A stretch of 64,000 nt of DNA, taken from contig NC_058524.1 of assembly GCF_904849725.1 (NCBI RefSeq), positions 547,959,763-548,023,762 on the forward strand. The letters run 5' to 3'. Of this stretch, positions 1 through 11,680 are shown one piece after another. The stretch is from Hordeum vulgare subsp. vulgare (taxonomy: Eukaryota; Streptophyta; Magnoliopsida; Poales; Poaceae). Positions within the stretch are counted from its first letter, which is position 1, and each line of letters opens with the position of its first letter. A program made the translations under genes and the position numbers. The notes under the pieces were generated by a model. That model was not told the origin of the DNA and made no database searches. It saw only the letters and a program-made list of their open reading frames with translations.

Positions 1-2
1 CA

Positions 3-536
3 AGAACAATGATGGCGGAATTCAAATCTCCATATAACTTTTGGGCCGAAGCCATCAACACAACATGTCATGCGTCCAATCGGCTCTATATCCGCAAAGG
101 CTTGAACAAGATCCCATATGAGATTCTCACCGGAAACAAACCCAATCTCAAGTACTTTCGAGTATTCGGGTGTAAGTGTTTCATTCTCAAGAAAGGTGCA
201 CGTTTAGCTAAATTTGATTCTAGAGCACAAGAGGGCATCTTTGTTGGTTATGCTACAAACTCTCATGCTTACCGTGTCCTCAACAAGTCCACCAGGCTCA
301 TTGAGGAAACGTGTAACGTGAAGTTTAATGAAAATAATGGCTCCCAAGTGGAGCAAAGTGGTCTATGTGATGTAGGTGATGAAATTCCTCCCCAAGCCAT
401 AAGAAGAATGGGGATTGGTCAAATACTCCCCATTGAGGAACCCCTTGTGGCCGAAGGAGAAGGACAATGCTCTACTCAAGTGGAGCCATCATCCTCACAA
501 GCCCCACACGCTTCCGATGAACAAAGAGAAGACCCT
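3..536 (+). pseudogene. SIRE/Maximus-type copia pol, part 1: integrase C-terminal region (runs off left edge)
   Basis: This is an internal piece of a Ty1/copia polyprotein. The frame is open from the window edge to 536 and encodes the end of the integrase core and its C-terminal part. Recognisable blocks are FWAEAINTTCHASNRLY, PYEILTGNKPNLKYFRVFGC and AQEGIFVGYATNSHAYRV, followed by a variable linker. The style (FRVFGCKCF, long linker before RT) fits the SIRE/Maximus lineage. The first ATG at 9 is not a real start, because coding continues upstream. The frame is broken at 536 by a solo LTR and resumes at 2060 after the duplicated target. In its host cell the protein would insert retroelement cDNA into chromosomes. 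The piece itself has no stop; it is a pseudogene because the element is interrupted. Confidence 0.9.
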
Positions 537-2054
537 TGATACGTCCATTTTGCATCATGCTTTCATGTTGATATTTATTGCTTTTTGGGCTGTTATTTCA
601 CTTCACGGTACAATACTTATGCCTTTTCTCTCTTATTTTGCAAGGTTTACATGAAGAGGGAGAATGCCGGCAGCTGGAATTCTGGCCTGAAATTGGAGCA
701 AGTTTGAGATACCTATTCTACGCAACTCCAAACGCCGTAAAAATCAACGAGGATTTTTCGGGAATTATAAAAAATACTGGGTTGAAGAAGTGCCAGAGGG
801 GCGCCAACAGGTGGCCACAAGCCTTCTAGGCGCGGCCACCCCCTGGCCGCGCCTAGGGGGCTTGTGGGCACCCAGCTGGCCCTCTGGCCCCCCTCTTCTG
901 CTATCTGAAGGGTTTCGTCCGGAAAAAAATCAGGAGGATGCTTTTTCGAGGATTCGCCGCCGCCACGAGGCGGAAATTGAGCAGAACTAATCTAGAGCTC
1001 CGACAGGACGATCCTGCCGGGGAAACTTCCCTCCTGGAGGGGGAAATCGTCGCCATTGTCATCACCAACACTCCTCTCATCGGAGGGTACTCATCATCAA
1101 CATCTTCATCAGCACCATCTCATCTCCAAACCCTAGTTCATCACTTGTAACCAATCTCCGTCTCGCAACTCCGATTGGCACTTGTAAGGTTGCTAGTAGT
1201 GTTAATTACTCTTTGTAGTTGATGCTAGTTGGATTACTTGGTGGAAGAGTTTATGTTCAGATCCTTGATGCTACTCATTACCTCTCTGGTCATGAATATG
1301 ATTATGCTTTGTGAGTAGTTACTTTTGTTCCTGAGGACATGGGATAAGTCATGCTAATAGTAGTCGTGTGAATTTGGTATTCGTTCGGTATTTTGATGTG
1401 TTGTATGTTGTTTTTCCTCTAGTGGTGTTATGTGAACGTCGACTACATAACACTTCACCATTATTTGGGCCTAGAGGAAGGCATTGGGAAGTAGTAAGTA
1501 GATGATGGGTTGCTAGAGTGATAGAAGTTTAAACCCTAGTTTATGCGTTGCTTCGTAAGGGGCTGATTTGGATCCACTAGTTTAATGCTATGGTTAGACT
1601 TTGTCTTAATTCTTCTTTCGTAGTTGCAGATGCTTGCGAGAGGGGCTAATCATAAGTTGGATGCTTGTCCAAGTAAGGGCAGTACCCAAGCGCCGGTCCA
1701 CCCACATATCAAACTATCAAAGTAACGAACGCGAATCATATGAACATGATGAAAACTAGCATGACAGAAATTCCCGTGTGTCCTCGGGAGCGTTTTTCCT
1801 CCAATAAGACTTTGTCCAGGCTTGTCCCTTGCTACAAAAGGGATTGGGCCACTTTGCTGCACCGTTGCTACTTTTGTTACTTGTTGCTTGCTACGAATCA
1901 TCTCACCACACAATCACTTGTTACCGATAATTTCAGTGCTTGCAGATTTTACCTTGCTGAAAACCACTTGTCAGATCCTTCTGCTCCTCGTTGGGTTCGA
2001 CACTCTTACTTATAGAAAGGACTACGATTGATCCCCTATACTTGTGGGTCATCA
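537..2054 (+). mobile_element. Solo LTR of an Athila-lineage gypsy family (same family as element C)
   Basis: A 1,518-bp LTR starts TGATACGTCCATTTTGCATC and ends CTTGTGGGTCATCA. It is colinear with the two LTRs of element C (27645-29207 and 36286-37810). No internal domain follows: the copia frame resumes directly. The 5-bp target copies are ACCCT (532-536) and GCCCT (2055-2059), differing at one base. A solo LTR normally arises by recombination between the two LTRs of a full element. The TATA position is decayed (GCTATCTGAAGGG at about 901-913, where C has GCTATATAAAGGG). ORFs inside this LTR are chance. Confidence 0.92.
793..887. promoter_or_regulatory. GC-rich hairpin in U3 of the solo LTR
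   Basis: Two arms of about 44-46 nt (793-838 and 844-887) are near-perfect reverse complements around a 5-base C loop. The inner part is the best matched (TAGGCGCGGCCA pairs with TGGCCGCGCCTA). The arms contain the ACAAGCC / GGCTTGTGGG pair found in the other Athila-type LTRs here. It lies just upstream of the decayed TATA position. A promoter-proximal structural role is inference. Confidence 0.75.
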
Positions 2055-2573
2055 GCCCTCAACCAGTTGAACAAGTTCAAGGACAAGATCTATTGCTCAA
2101 AGATGGTGATGTGTCCCATGATGTCCAAGTGCTTACACAAGGTTCCGAATCTGTTCAAGATCAAGATCAAGTGCAACTACAAGATCCAGACCAAATAGAA
2201 GCACAAGATCAAGATCAAGAGCAACCACCAGAAGAAGGACAAACGAGTGAACCTTCTCAAGTCGAAAATCAAGTTGATCAAGATGCCGTCTCTCAATTCC
2301 CTTCTGCGGCACCTAAGAGGGCTACTGGTGCCAAGGGAGGATCAAAACGCAAGGGCAAGCAAAGTAGTCAAGTCGATGCTCCCCAGTTATCCAATGCAGA
2401 ACTCTTGGAGCGCCGCGCAGCCAAGATTGCGAACAAGCTGAGAGTCAAGCCACATCTTATGAAGAATGTGCTTGGCAGTTTGAAAAGGGGAGTATCCACT
2501 CGTCAACAAATTTGGAATTTTTGTGAGCATCACGCGTTTGTTTCTTATTGTGAACCTCAACAGGTACATGAAG
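2055..2573 (+). pseudogene. SIRE/Maximus-type copia pol, part 2: integrase-RT linker
   Basis: This continues the copia frame after the solo LTR; the first five bases are the duplicated target. The first half is a low-complexity Q/D/E-rich stretch (repeats of the type QDQDQVQLQDPDQ) that serves as spacer. It is followed by a basic patch (GSKRKGKQSS) and then a conserved lead-in to reverse transcriptase (STRQQIWNFCEHHAFVSYCE). The frame is open up to 2573, where gypsy element A is inserted. It resumes in the same register at 52262 after the 5 bases at 52257-52261 are discounted. I see no catalytic motif here; the call rests on continuity with parts 1 and 3. Confidence 0.85.
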
Positions 2574-3069
2574 TGTTGGGGATATTACCTGCGGGTAACC
2601 CGCCCTTAGTGGGCCAGGTCGCCAAAGGGGCGACTTACCATTTACCGCACGTCTCGTGGCCCAGAAGCCGGATGACGGTTCTAGAGGTCGTGCGGATGAT
2701 GGATTACCAAGAAAGCTCCTGATCATGGAGGACACGACGACTTAGAGATAAGGAAAGCCACAAAGAGTAGTATGGCAGGACTTTGTAAACCCTAGGGCCT
2801 CGACCTGTATATAAAGGCGAGTCCTAGGGAGAGGCCAGGAGAGTTAGAGAGAATCGAGAGCTAGGTTAGGCGAGTTACGCCCTCCTTGTAATCAAAACGA
2901 CCATTAATACACACAAAGCAGAACGTAGGCTTTTACCTCCTCACGAGGGGCTGAACCTGGGTAAATCTGAGTCTTGCTTTCGCTCACCCCCTTCGAGTCG
3001 CCACCAAGGTGCGATGGCTCCATCTCTAAGTCCTTTCACGAGGACATCTGTCGTGACAAAACCACGACA
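2574..3069 (+). repeat. Element A 5' LTR
   Basis: Starts TGTTGGGGATATTACCTGCG and ends AAACCACGACA. It matches 51761-52256 over its full length with scattered substitutions. TATATAAA at 2808-2815 is a plausible TATA box, giving a U3 of roughly 230 bp. The purine-poor leader after it includes CCCTCCTTGTAATC before the LTR end. Confidence 0.93.
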
Positions 3070-3070
3070 G

Positions 3071-3088
3071 TTGGCGCCCACCGTGGGG
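3071..3088 (+). other. Element A primer-binding site
   Basis: TTGGCGCCCACCGTGGGG begins one base after the 5' LTR. TGGCGCC-type sites followed by GTGGGG are typical of plant Tat-lineage elements. The tRNA identity was not checked. Confidence 0.7.
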
Positions 3089-3135
3089 CCTGCCCACGGT
3101 GGAGTTGAGTTCTCGAAGGGAGCCTGCAACTGCAA

Positions 3136-4786
3136 CAAAATATCTTCCAACGGCACCAGAAACAAGCGTGTTGACGAAAGACTATTATTGTCTTGATACT
3201 CCTCAGCAACGGCGCCAGGAATCCTTCTGCTACGGCTACGCCTTTAGGGACTTCCTTGGCAAATATGCAAAGGATTCCCCCGTGGCCTTGGAGCCTTGCA
3301 TTGGTGTTCCCTCGAAGCGGAAAGGGTGATGTAGCACAGCGGAGGCAAGTATTTCCCTCAGTTTTGAGAACCAAGGTATCGAACCAGAGGAAGGATTGCG
3401 TCAAGTCACAAGTACCTCCACAAACACAAAGAGCTTGCGCCCCACGCTACGAAGGGGTTGTCAATCCCGTATAGATTGTATGCAAAGTGATAACTGAAAG
3501 CAACAAAGAAAACAAAGCAAAGTAAAAGTGAAAGTGGAAACGATAGTTGTGAATAGACCCCGGGGCTGTAGTGTTCACTAGTGGCTTCTCTCATGAAAGC
3601 AAGTAGACGGTGGGTGAACAAATTACTATCGAGCAATTGATAGAACCGCGCAAAGTCGTGACGTTATCTAAGGCAACGATTATATCTATAGGCATCATGT
3701 CCAAAACAAGTAGACCGATACTTTCTGCATCTACTACTATTACTCCACACGTCGACCGCTATCCAGCATGCATCTAGTGTATTAAGTCCAAAAGAACAGA
3801 GTAACGCCTTAAGCAAGATGACATGATTTAGATGGACAATCTCATATCTACGATAAAAGCCCATCTTGTTACCCTTGATGGAAACAACACGATGTGTGCC
3901 TTGCCGCCCCTTCTGTCACTGGGAAAGGTCACCACACGGTATGAACCCAAAACCAAGCACTTCTCCCATTGCAAGAATCATAGATCTAGTTGGCCAAACA
4001 AAACCCAAGACTCGGAGAGACTTACAAGGATATCAAATCATGCATATAAGAAATCAGCAAAGACTCAAATATAATTCATAGATAATCTAATCACAAATCC
4101 ACAATTCATCGGATCTCGACAAACACACCGCCAAAGAGGATTACATCGGATAGATCTCCATGAAGATCATTGAGAACTTTGTATTGAAGATCCAAGAGAG
4201 AGAAGAAGTCATCTAGCTAATAACTACGGACCCGTAGGTCTGAAGTGAACTACTCACGAGTCATTGAAGGGGCGATGATGTTGATGAAGAAGCCCTCCAG
4301 CTCCAAAGTCCCCTCCGGCAGGGCACCGAGAAGGGTCTCCAGATGAGATCTCGCGGAAAAGGAAGCTTGCGGCGGCGGAAAAGTGTTTTCGTGGATGCCC
4401 TGATTTTTTCTGGATTTTTAGGGAATTTATAGGCCAAAGAGCTAGGGCAGGGGAGCGCCAGGGAGGCCACAAGTCTGGTTGCCGTGCCCCCCCCCAGCCG
4501 CGACAACAGGGCTTGTGGGCTCCCAGGGCCCCCCTGCCTTGGCCCTCAAGCCTCCCGATCTTCTTTCGTTCTGGAAAAATTTATTTCGGGGTTTTTATTC
4601 CGCTTGGACTCCATTCCAAAATCAGACCTCAAAAGATTCAAAAACACCGAAAAACAGGAACTGGCACTTGGCACTAAATTAATAAGTTAGTCCCAAAAAA
4701 GATATAAAAGGTAAACAAAACATCCAAAGTTGACAAGATAACAACGTGAAACCATCAAAAATTATAGATACGTTTGAGACGTATCA
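3136..4786 (-). mobile_element. Element E: minus-strand Athila-type LTR with a stub of internal sequence
   Basis: The sequence from 4786 down to 3228 is an LTR of the same family as B: it reads TGATACGTCTCAAACGTATC from the right end and ends CCGTAGCA at 3228. Next to it, on the minus strand, lie a primer-binding site (GGCGCC core at 3211-3216) and a second degenerate copy of that site around 3147-3160. The internal domain and other LTR are missing. I could not find a target duplication for TAGCC (4787-4791) on the left, so the left boundary (about 3136) is uncertain. It separates A's leader from A's gag. Confidence 0.8.
3228..4786 (-). repeat. LTR of element E (B family)
   Basis: A 1,559-bp LTR on the minus strand, alignable end to end with 9541-11258 and 38266-39803. 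It carries the family hairpin (about 4450-4555) beside the TATA-like AATTTATAGGCCAAAGAGC stretch near 4425-4443. No coding content. Confidence 0.88.
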
Positions 4787-7060
4787 TAGCCCTACCGGGG
4801 TTAGAAAGCTACGCGGTCGGCATCATGACGAAGAGCCGCTGCGGGAGGTACTACATCGACAACTCGTTGTGGGAGCCGGAAGCCGATTCAGTCGAATCTG
4901 GCTACCGAGTCCCCTTCGGCAAAGTCAACATCTTCATCGGCATGATTGGGATGCCCGTACCTGAGTCGGACACCTCCACCGACATCGTCGAGCCGGCCAG
5001 GTACGTCCTTCCCATCACACGACGTGACAGGAGTCGCCACGCCTTCATCGGCTTTACGTAGGGAAACGACGTACATGACGAAGTGGCGGTCCAGGAGATC
5101 ACCCCAGTCAATTCCGATGGCGAGTCATCCATGGGTGAGACAGATTTGATCCACCCTCTCCAGGAAGGACAACTCGGAGGGTTGTCGTTGGCAATGGATC
5201 CCGAAGTCTTCGAGAGATCCCGTCGGCAAATCGCCATCTACATGGCAGGGTCAGCACAGCCTCAACAAAATCCAACTGGCAACAATGATACCGGCGGAAC
5301 ATCCAAAGCCCCAGCACAAACCATGGCGGAGATAGCGGCGGAAGTCGCCAGCCTCATGGCAACCACGGCACGACCGAGAATCAGGAGTCTGTCAACGCCG
5401 AGCTAGCCAAGCTGCAGGAGGCCATGGCCAAGGCGTAGCGGGACATGGAGGCAGAAGCCGCCAGGGAGGAGACGCAGCAGGCTGCGATCGCAGCAGAGGC
5501 GGAGTGGTTGAACACCGAGGGATGGCGGCTCGAGAGGCGGCATCACGTGTCCGACGCCGTTCACCAAAGAAGGCACCACGGGCGCATCCCGACCGACTTA
5601 CACCCAACTCGCCTTTTTGATACTCCTAGCACCCCCGGGGCGGGTCCTGATCGGCCTCTACAAACTGTCTCGGGGGGAGGAACGATTCCACCGCCTAACC
5701 CGCGGCCGCCTCAGCCGATGGATGCCCACGCAACTCGGTTCCAGACGCCACGGGGTCACTTTTCGAATTCCGTAGAGAATGTGGTGGCGGCAACCCGCCA
5801 CCTAGAGTCCCTCCCGATCTACGGAAACTCCCCGGTCGAGATAGAGGCCAGAAACGCCATCGAGATGCTAAAGACGGTCGTGGTCCAGCACGCATAGTAT
5901 TCTCATAGCCTCGATCGGCTGCACCCCACCCCTCAGGCGAGTCACACCAGAAGTCGCCATGAGGACTTCCCCGTAGTAACCAGTGGGCCGTGGCGACTCC
6001 CTCAACACTACCCGCCAGGGATGCCCGACACGCGAGCCCAAGATATTGTGGATGCAGCGCGAGCCGCGCGTCAAGTAGAGCCAACAGCCGCGGCGGGTCA
6101 GGTTTACCCGACTTACATGCCATCACCTCCCACGCCCCTGGACGCTGGGGCAAGCACATCGGGGTATCGTGTCTTGCACCAATTCTGCGCAACGAGCGCA
6201 TGCCGAAAGGTTTCGAAGTGCCCCGGAAGGTCCCCAATTACTCGCCAGACCTCGAACCAGGGTCATGGATCGAGAGCTACGAACTCGCGATGGACATGCT
6301 CGACGTAAATGAGTTGGTTTGTGCTAAGTACTTCACTATGATGCTTGAAGGGACGACACGTGCATGGTTGAAAAACTTGCTGCCCAACTCCATCAACACT
6401 TGGGCAGAGCTAAAGGAGCGCTTCATCAAGAATTTCAGAGGGACCTGCAAGCGCCCGATGACCATCGTCGACCTATAGCACTGCGTCCAGCGGCCGGATG
6501 AGTCGGCCCACCATTGGACCCGGCGAGTTGCGGAAGTTATTCATTCATCGGAAGGCATCTCGGCGGCTCGAGCGGTGTTGATCCTGGGGAAGAACTGCCA
6601 TTACGAACCTATGGTACTAAAGCTAGGGCGACTTAAGCGAAAAGTACATGATATGGGCGAGTTAATGGATACCCTTACCAGGTATGCCGAGTCGGACGAC
6701 ACCAAGGATCCTGGGGAGGACAATGACAAAGTTAGTACCGCCAGGAAGGGCTAGTTACACAAGGGCCATTCTTAGTTTCAAGGCCGGGGTAACCACCACC
6801 ATGGTGGGCACGGCAAGAAAAGAAAACAGGAAGGTCCCACGGAATTTGTTGCTAATACTAATACTAGCAACGGAAACCCACGCCAGAAGAAGCGCGGCTT
6901 TAGCGGGAAGAAACCATGCAATTATCACGAGATGCTTAAAGGCCCGTGTACGCAGCATGCCACGGCGGAAGGACCGGTGACTCACTCATGGGAGGATTGC
7001 TATATGATGCAGGAATTTTGGGCCGAGGCGCTTAGGAGAGGTCAAGGTGGCGAACAGGGC
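4787..7060 (+). pseudogene. Element A gag (degenerate)
   Basis: This encodes the structural gag polyprotein that would assemble the retrotransposon particle. An N-terminal stretch (4787-5406) has an in-frame TAG at 5059. A long acidic, Ala/Glu-rich coiled-coil-like part follows from about 5340. The gag core lies at 6190-6478 with RMPKGFEVPRKVPNYSPDLE, SWIESYELAMDML and AWLKNLLPNSINTWAELKER, the usual retrotransposon gag fold signature. The frame stops at 6476-6478 and then continues in register. A zinc-knuckle-like Cys/His cluster (CNYHEMLKGPCTQH) lies near 6917-6958. Several stops and shifts make it non-functional. The start codon could not be fixed because element E separates it from the leader. 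Confidence 0.82.
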
Positions 7061-7282
7061 TAGCGACAGGAACAACCCGGCGCATCCGGGTCACGCTAGG
7101 TCACGTCCGGTGGTTTTCCTGACCAAGGACCACAGGGCGGTTCACAGCCCAATGCTGGCCAGTACCAAGTTCACAACGAGCAGTACCACTCGCCGGGAGT
7201 GTTCCAACAACCCCCCCCCCCCGCGCAAGGGGACCCCCAGCGACAGGAAGATCGAGGCGGGTTCTAGAATAACCCCAAACAA

Positions 7283-8080
7283 TTGAACAACGGGCAGTAC
7301 CACGTGTTCACCACCAACACCTGTAAGGATGATCAGAAGGTGAAGCATATGACCTTCAGCATAGCTGAGCCGGCGCTCCCCGGGTACCTTCACTGGTCTG
7401 AGCAGCCCATAACCTGGAGCAGGGAAGACCATCCACCCCGAGTAGACAACCCTGGTGACTTGGCTTTGGTCGTGGCTCCCCAAGTCGGAGGATATACCCT
7501 CTCCAAGGTCCTCATGGACGGAGGCAACAATATCCACATCCTATATTTCGACACTTTCCGATGGATGAACCTCTTGGAGAAACACCTGATGCCATCATCC
7601 ACGGTCTTCCACGGCATCGTCCCTGGTAAGTCGGCATATCCAATCGGGCGGATTAAGCTTAATGTGGCTTTTGGTACAGAGACAAATTACATGAGCGAGT
7701 CCCTCGTGTTCGAAGTGGTCAAAATCAAGAGCCCTTATCATGCGCTGTTTGGACGGCTGTCGTACGCCAAATTCATGGCCCGCCCATGCTATGTTTATCA
7801 CAAACTCAAGATGCCCGGACCTAAGGGTCCTATTACCATCAGCGGCGACAGGAAGATAGCCCAAGAATGTGAAGAAGGAGACGCGGCTTATGCCGAGTCA
7901 GCTTGCGCGGCGGAGGAGCTCAAGTTTCACCAATCTAATGTTGACCCGGCGGACATGACGCCTCTCAAGAGGCCAACCATCGATTTTGAGCCGCCCCTCA
8001 AGTTTAAACCAACGGACGACACGAAGGTTGGCGACTCCACCAAGCAGTTCACTATTGGGGCGGGTCTCGACCCCAAATAG
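7283..8080 (+). pseudogene. Element A aspartic protease region
   Basis: An open stretch of 265 codons encodes the retroviral-type aspartic protease that would cleave gag-pol. The active-site block is LMDGGNNIHILYFDTF at about residues 76-91 of this stretch, where the Tat lineage has DGG instead of DTG/DSG. The flap and C-terminal half follow (KSPYHALFGRLSYAKFMA). An acidic linker leads towards RT and ends at a TAG at 8078. The displayed start is only the first possible codon after a stop; the product would come from a longer polyprotein. Upstream, 7203-7222 has a C-rich homopolymer run that probably shifted the frame. Confidence 0.82.
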
Positions 8081-9540
8081 GAAAGCACGCTCATCGAATT
8101 CATCCGTGAGAATCGGGTCATCTTTGCATGGAAACCTTCTGACATGCCAGGTGTACCCAGAGAATTCGTTGAGCACCATCTTAACACTGACCCTAAAGTT
8201 AAGCCAGTTCGACAGTACCTTCGCATATTTAATGAAGAGCGTCGTAAGGCAATTGGAGAGCAAGTAACCCGGCTACTTGCCGCCGGGTTCATCATCGAGG
8301 TTTTCCATCCTTAATGGCTGCCTAACCCGGTCCTGGTGCTTAAGAAGAACGACACTTTCCGCATGTGCATCGACTACACTGACCTCAACATAGCCTGTCC
8401 GAAGGATCCCTTCGCCCTCCCCCGCATTGATCAAATTATTGACTCGACGCCGGGTTGTGAACGTTTGTGTTTCTTGGATGCATATTCAGGATACCATCAG
8501 ATCAAGATGGCGGTGGCGGATCACGAGAAGGCATCCTTCATAACCCCTTTTGGAGCTTTTTGTTACGTGTCCATGCCGTTTGGGCTCGAGAGTGCGGGGG
8601 CGACTTATCAGCGTTGCATCCAAAATTGCTTGCACAACCATATAGGCCGTAACATCCACGCTTATGTGGATGACATCGTGGTAAGGTCTCACAGAAACGA
8701 GTCGCTCCTGAGAGATCTCAAGGAAACCTTTGACAACCTGCGTGTTTACCAGATGAGGCTTAACCCCACCAAGTGCATCTTTGGTGTCCCCGCCGGGAAG
8801 TTATTGGGTTTCTTGGTTTCGGAGCGTGGCATTGAGGCTAACCCGGATAAGATTGAGGCAATTACCTCACTGGGAAAACTGGCCAACGTTAACCAGGTCC
8901 AGCGTATGGCGGGTCGAATTGCAGCTCTGAGCCGCTTTATAAGTCGCCTTGGGGAGAAGGCCATCCCTCTCTATCAGTTGCTCAAGAAAACTGATCGCTT
9001 CGTTTAGACGGACGAAGCCAATGACGCTTTTGAAGACTTGAAGCGGCAATTAGCTAACCCGCCAGTGTTGGCGGCTCCGGCAGACAAGGAACCTATGCTC
9101 TTGTACATTGCAGCCAATTCCAAGGCAGTCAGCGTGGCAGTAGTTGCCGAGCGGAGGGAAGAAGGAAAGGAGTATCCGGTCCACAGACCGGTGTATTTCA
9201 TCAGCGAAGTCCTCACCCTCTCCAAGCAACATTACCCACATTGGCAAAAGATGGTTTTTGGGGTGTTTATGGCGAGTCGAAAGCTGAAGCATTACTTCCA
9301 GGAACACCCGATCACGGTCGTCAGCTCCGACCCCCTCGGCGACATTATACAAAATCGAGAGGTCACTGGACGGATTGCTAAGTGGGCCATTGAGCTTGGA
9401 TCCCATCATGTGCGATATACGCCTCAGACGGCTATCAAATCTCAAGCACTCGTGGACTTCATCAATGATCTCACTTATTGGACCATCTATTTCGATGGGT
9501 CCAGGCAATTGGAAGGATCGGGGGCTAGTGTGGTGATAAC
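8081..9540 (+). pseudogene. Element A reverse transcriptase and first RNase H
   Basis: This encodes RNA-dependent DNA polymerase. RT blocks in order are FRMCIDYTDLNIACPKDPF, FLDAYSGYHQIKMA, FGAFCYVSMPFGLESAGATY and HAYVDDIVV, with the catalytic YVDD at 8663-8674. The connection and RNase H follow (9008-9440; RPVYFISEVLTLSKQHYPHW). The plant Tat-type second RNase H begins at about 9480 (WTIYFDGSRQLEGSGASVVI). In-frame stops occur at 8078, 8312 and 9005, so no full protein can be made. Element B interrupts the second RNase H at 9540. Its coding continues in 39809-39841 and again from 46197. Confidence 0.9.
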
Positions 9541-11258
9541 TGATACGTCTCCAACGTATCTATAATTTTTGATGGTTTCATGCTATTATCCTGTCAAACT
9601 TTGGATGTTTTGTATGCCTTTTATATCTTTTTGGACTAACTTATTAACTTAGTGCCAAGTGTCAGTTCCTGTTTTTCCGTGTTTTTGACCCCTTTCAGGG
9701 GAGGATTTTAAACGGAGTCCAAACGGAACGAAACCTCCAAAAATATTTATTCCGAAACAGAAGATCGGGAAGCTTGAGAACCAAGGCAGGGGGCCACCAG
9801 GGACCCCACAAGCCCCCTAGCCGCGGCCAGGGGGCCGCGCCTCCCAGGCTTGTGGGCTCCCTGGGCCACCTCTGCCCTAGGTCTTTCGCCTATATATTCC
9901 CTAAAATCCCAGAAAAAATCAAGAGATCATCGAAAGTACATTTCCACCGCCGAAAGCTTCTGTCTCCGCAAGATCCCCTCTGGGGCACGTTCTGGTGCCC
10001 TGCCGGAGGGGGGATTCGGATACGGAGGGCTTCTTCATCAACACCATGACCTCTCCGATGATGCGTGAGTAGTTTACCACAGACCTACGGGTCCATAGCT
10101 AGTAGCTAGATTGCTTCTTCTCTCTCTTGGATCTTCAATACAAAGTTCTCCATGATCTTCATGGAGATCTATCCGATGTAATCTTCTTTTGCGGTGTGTT
10201 TGTCGAGATCCGATGAATTGTGGATTTATGATCAGATTATCTATGAATCTTATTTGAGTTTCTTCTGATCTCTCTTATGCATGATTTCATATCCTTGTAA
10301 TTCTGTTCGAGTTGTGGGTTTTGTTTGGCCAACTAGATCTATGATTCTTGCAATGGGAGAAGTGCTTGGTTTTGGGTTCATACCGTGTGGTGACCTTTCC
10401 CAGTGACAGAAGGGGCAGCAAGGCACACATCGTGTTGTTTCCATAAAGGGTAACAAGATGGGCTTTTATCGTAGATGTGAGATTGTCCATCTACATCGTG
10501 TTGTGGCCATCGTGATCTATGATTCTTGCAATGGGAGAAGTGCTTGGTTTTGGGTTCATACTGTGCGATGACCTCACCCAGTGAAAGAAGGGGTAGCGAG
10601 GCACGCATCGTGTTGTTGCCATCAAGGGTAAAAAGATGGGGTTTTCATCATTGGTTTGAGTTTATCCCTCTACATCATGTCATCTTGCTTAAGGCGTTAC
10701 TCTGCTCGTCATGAACTCAATACAGTAGATGCATGCTGGATAGCGGTCGATGTGTGGAGTAATAGTAGTAGATGCAGAAAGTATCGGTCTACTTGTCTCG
10801 GACGTGATGCCTATATGTATGATCATTGCCTTATATATCGTCATGACTTTGCGCGGTTCTATCAATTTCTCGACAGTAATTTGTTCACCCACCATAATAT
10901 TTGCTATTTTGAGAGAAGCCTCTAGTGAACACTATGGCCCCCGGGTCTACTTCATATCATATTTTCGGCCTTACACTTTTATTTCGTTGCACTTTCCGCC
11001 TTCAAATCTCACTTTGCAATCAAACTTGAAGGGATTGACAACCCCTTTATAGCGTTGGGTGCAAGCTCTTTTGAGTTTGTGTAGGTACTCTGGACTTGAC
11101 GAGATTCTCCTACTGGATTGATACCTTGGTTCTCAAACTGAGGGAAATACTTACTGCTCCTGTGCTGCATCACCCTTTCCTCTTCAAGGGAAAAACCAGC
11201 GCAAGACAAGTCTCCGTCAACGTGCCAATTTCTGGCGGTATTGTCTGTTGCCGTAGCA
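9541..11258 (+). repeat. Element B 5' LTR
   Basis: A 1,718-bp LTR starts TGATACGTCTCCAACGTATC and ends GTTGCCGTAGCA. The same family supplies E and D. ORFs within it are chance. Confidence 0.9.
9785..9898 (+). promoter_or_regulatory. U3 hairpin plus TATA box of element B 5' LTR
   Basis: Left arm 9785-9828 and right arm 9834-9877 pair around a short G-rich loop. Core pairs are CCCACAAGCC with GGCTTGTGGG and CGCGGCC with GGCCGCG. TATATATT follows at 9891-9898, about 14 bases after the stem. The same arrangement is seen in the B 3' LTR (about 38512-38640). Confidence 0.75.
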
Positions 11259-11268
11259 GAAGAATTTC

Positions 11269-11286
11269 TGGCGCCGTTGCCAGGGA
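11269..11286 (+). other. Element B primer-binding site
   Basis: TGGCGCCGTTGCCAGGGA lies 10 bases after the LTR end. It matches the usual Athila-type site except for A in place of G after GTTGCC. Confidence 0.82.
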
Positions 11287-11479
11287 GGATCAAGTCACGA
11301 ACTCATCCAAGTAAGTGTCGCAAACTCATCTCTTGCATTTACCTTTTTTGCCTCTTGTTGTCCTCTCCCCCACTTCTGAAAAAAAATTACAAAAAAATAT
11401 TTGCCTTTTTTGTTTGCCTTCTTCGTTTGCCCTTTTCTCTCGCTTGCTTTCTTTCGCTTGTCTACCTGCTAAGACCTGT

Positions 11480-11680
11480 ATGGCCCAACCAAGGGATTTT
11501 GATGCTCACTATGCAAGGTTGGAAGAGATTGAAACTAGTGTTAAAGGCTTCCTGTCTACACAGTTACTTCCGTAGGGAATTGAAGGAGCAATATTTTTTG
11601 GCCTTTATGAATAAAGAAGTTGATGATATGGCCAAATAATTCCTTGCGCTAAATTCTCAGTTTGCTCGTCTTGAAAAGTT
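11480..11680 (+). pseudogene. Element B gag remnant
   Basis: An ATG at 11480 opens a 31-codon frame starting MAQPRDFDAHYARLEEIETS, which ends at a TAG. The pieces after it (up to about 11680) run into stops before the protease frame. The related D element has about 390 gag codons before the protease, so nearly all of gag has been lost here, probably by internal deletion. The short N-terminal piece looks like an Athila gag start but differs from D's start (MSENTKLCDF), so the two may have had different leaders. Confidence 0.6.

Noticed and set aside
3036..3404. Minus-strand ORF across the A leader and element E
   Set aside because: It spans an element boundary and the primer sites, and has no homology I can name.
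10250..10925. ORFs inside the B-family LTRs (also 38978-39671 and 3664-4081) that recur in all copies
   Set aside because: They recur because the LTRs are repeats. Frames are not kept among copies and the translations have no domain features.
11173..11258. Taking the B-family LTR end at CTGCATCA (11165-11172)
   Set aside because: The 3' copy continues to CCGTAGCA at 39803 and only then meets the ATAAC target copy and the resumed RNase H frame.
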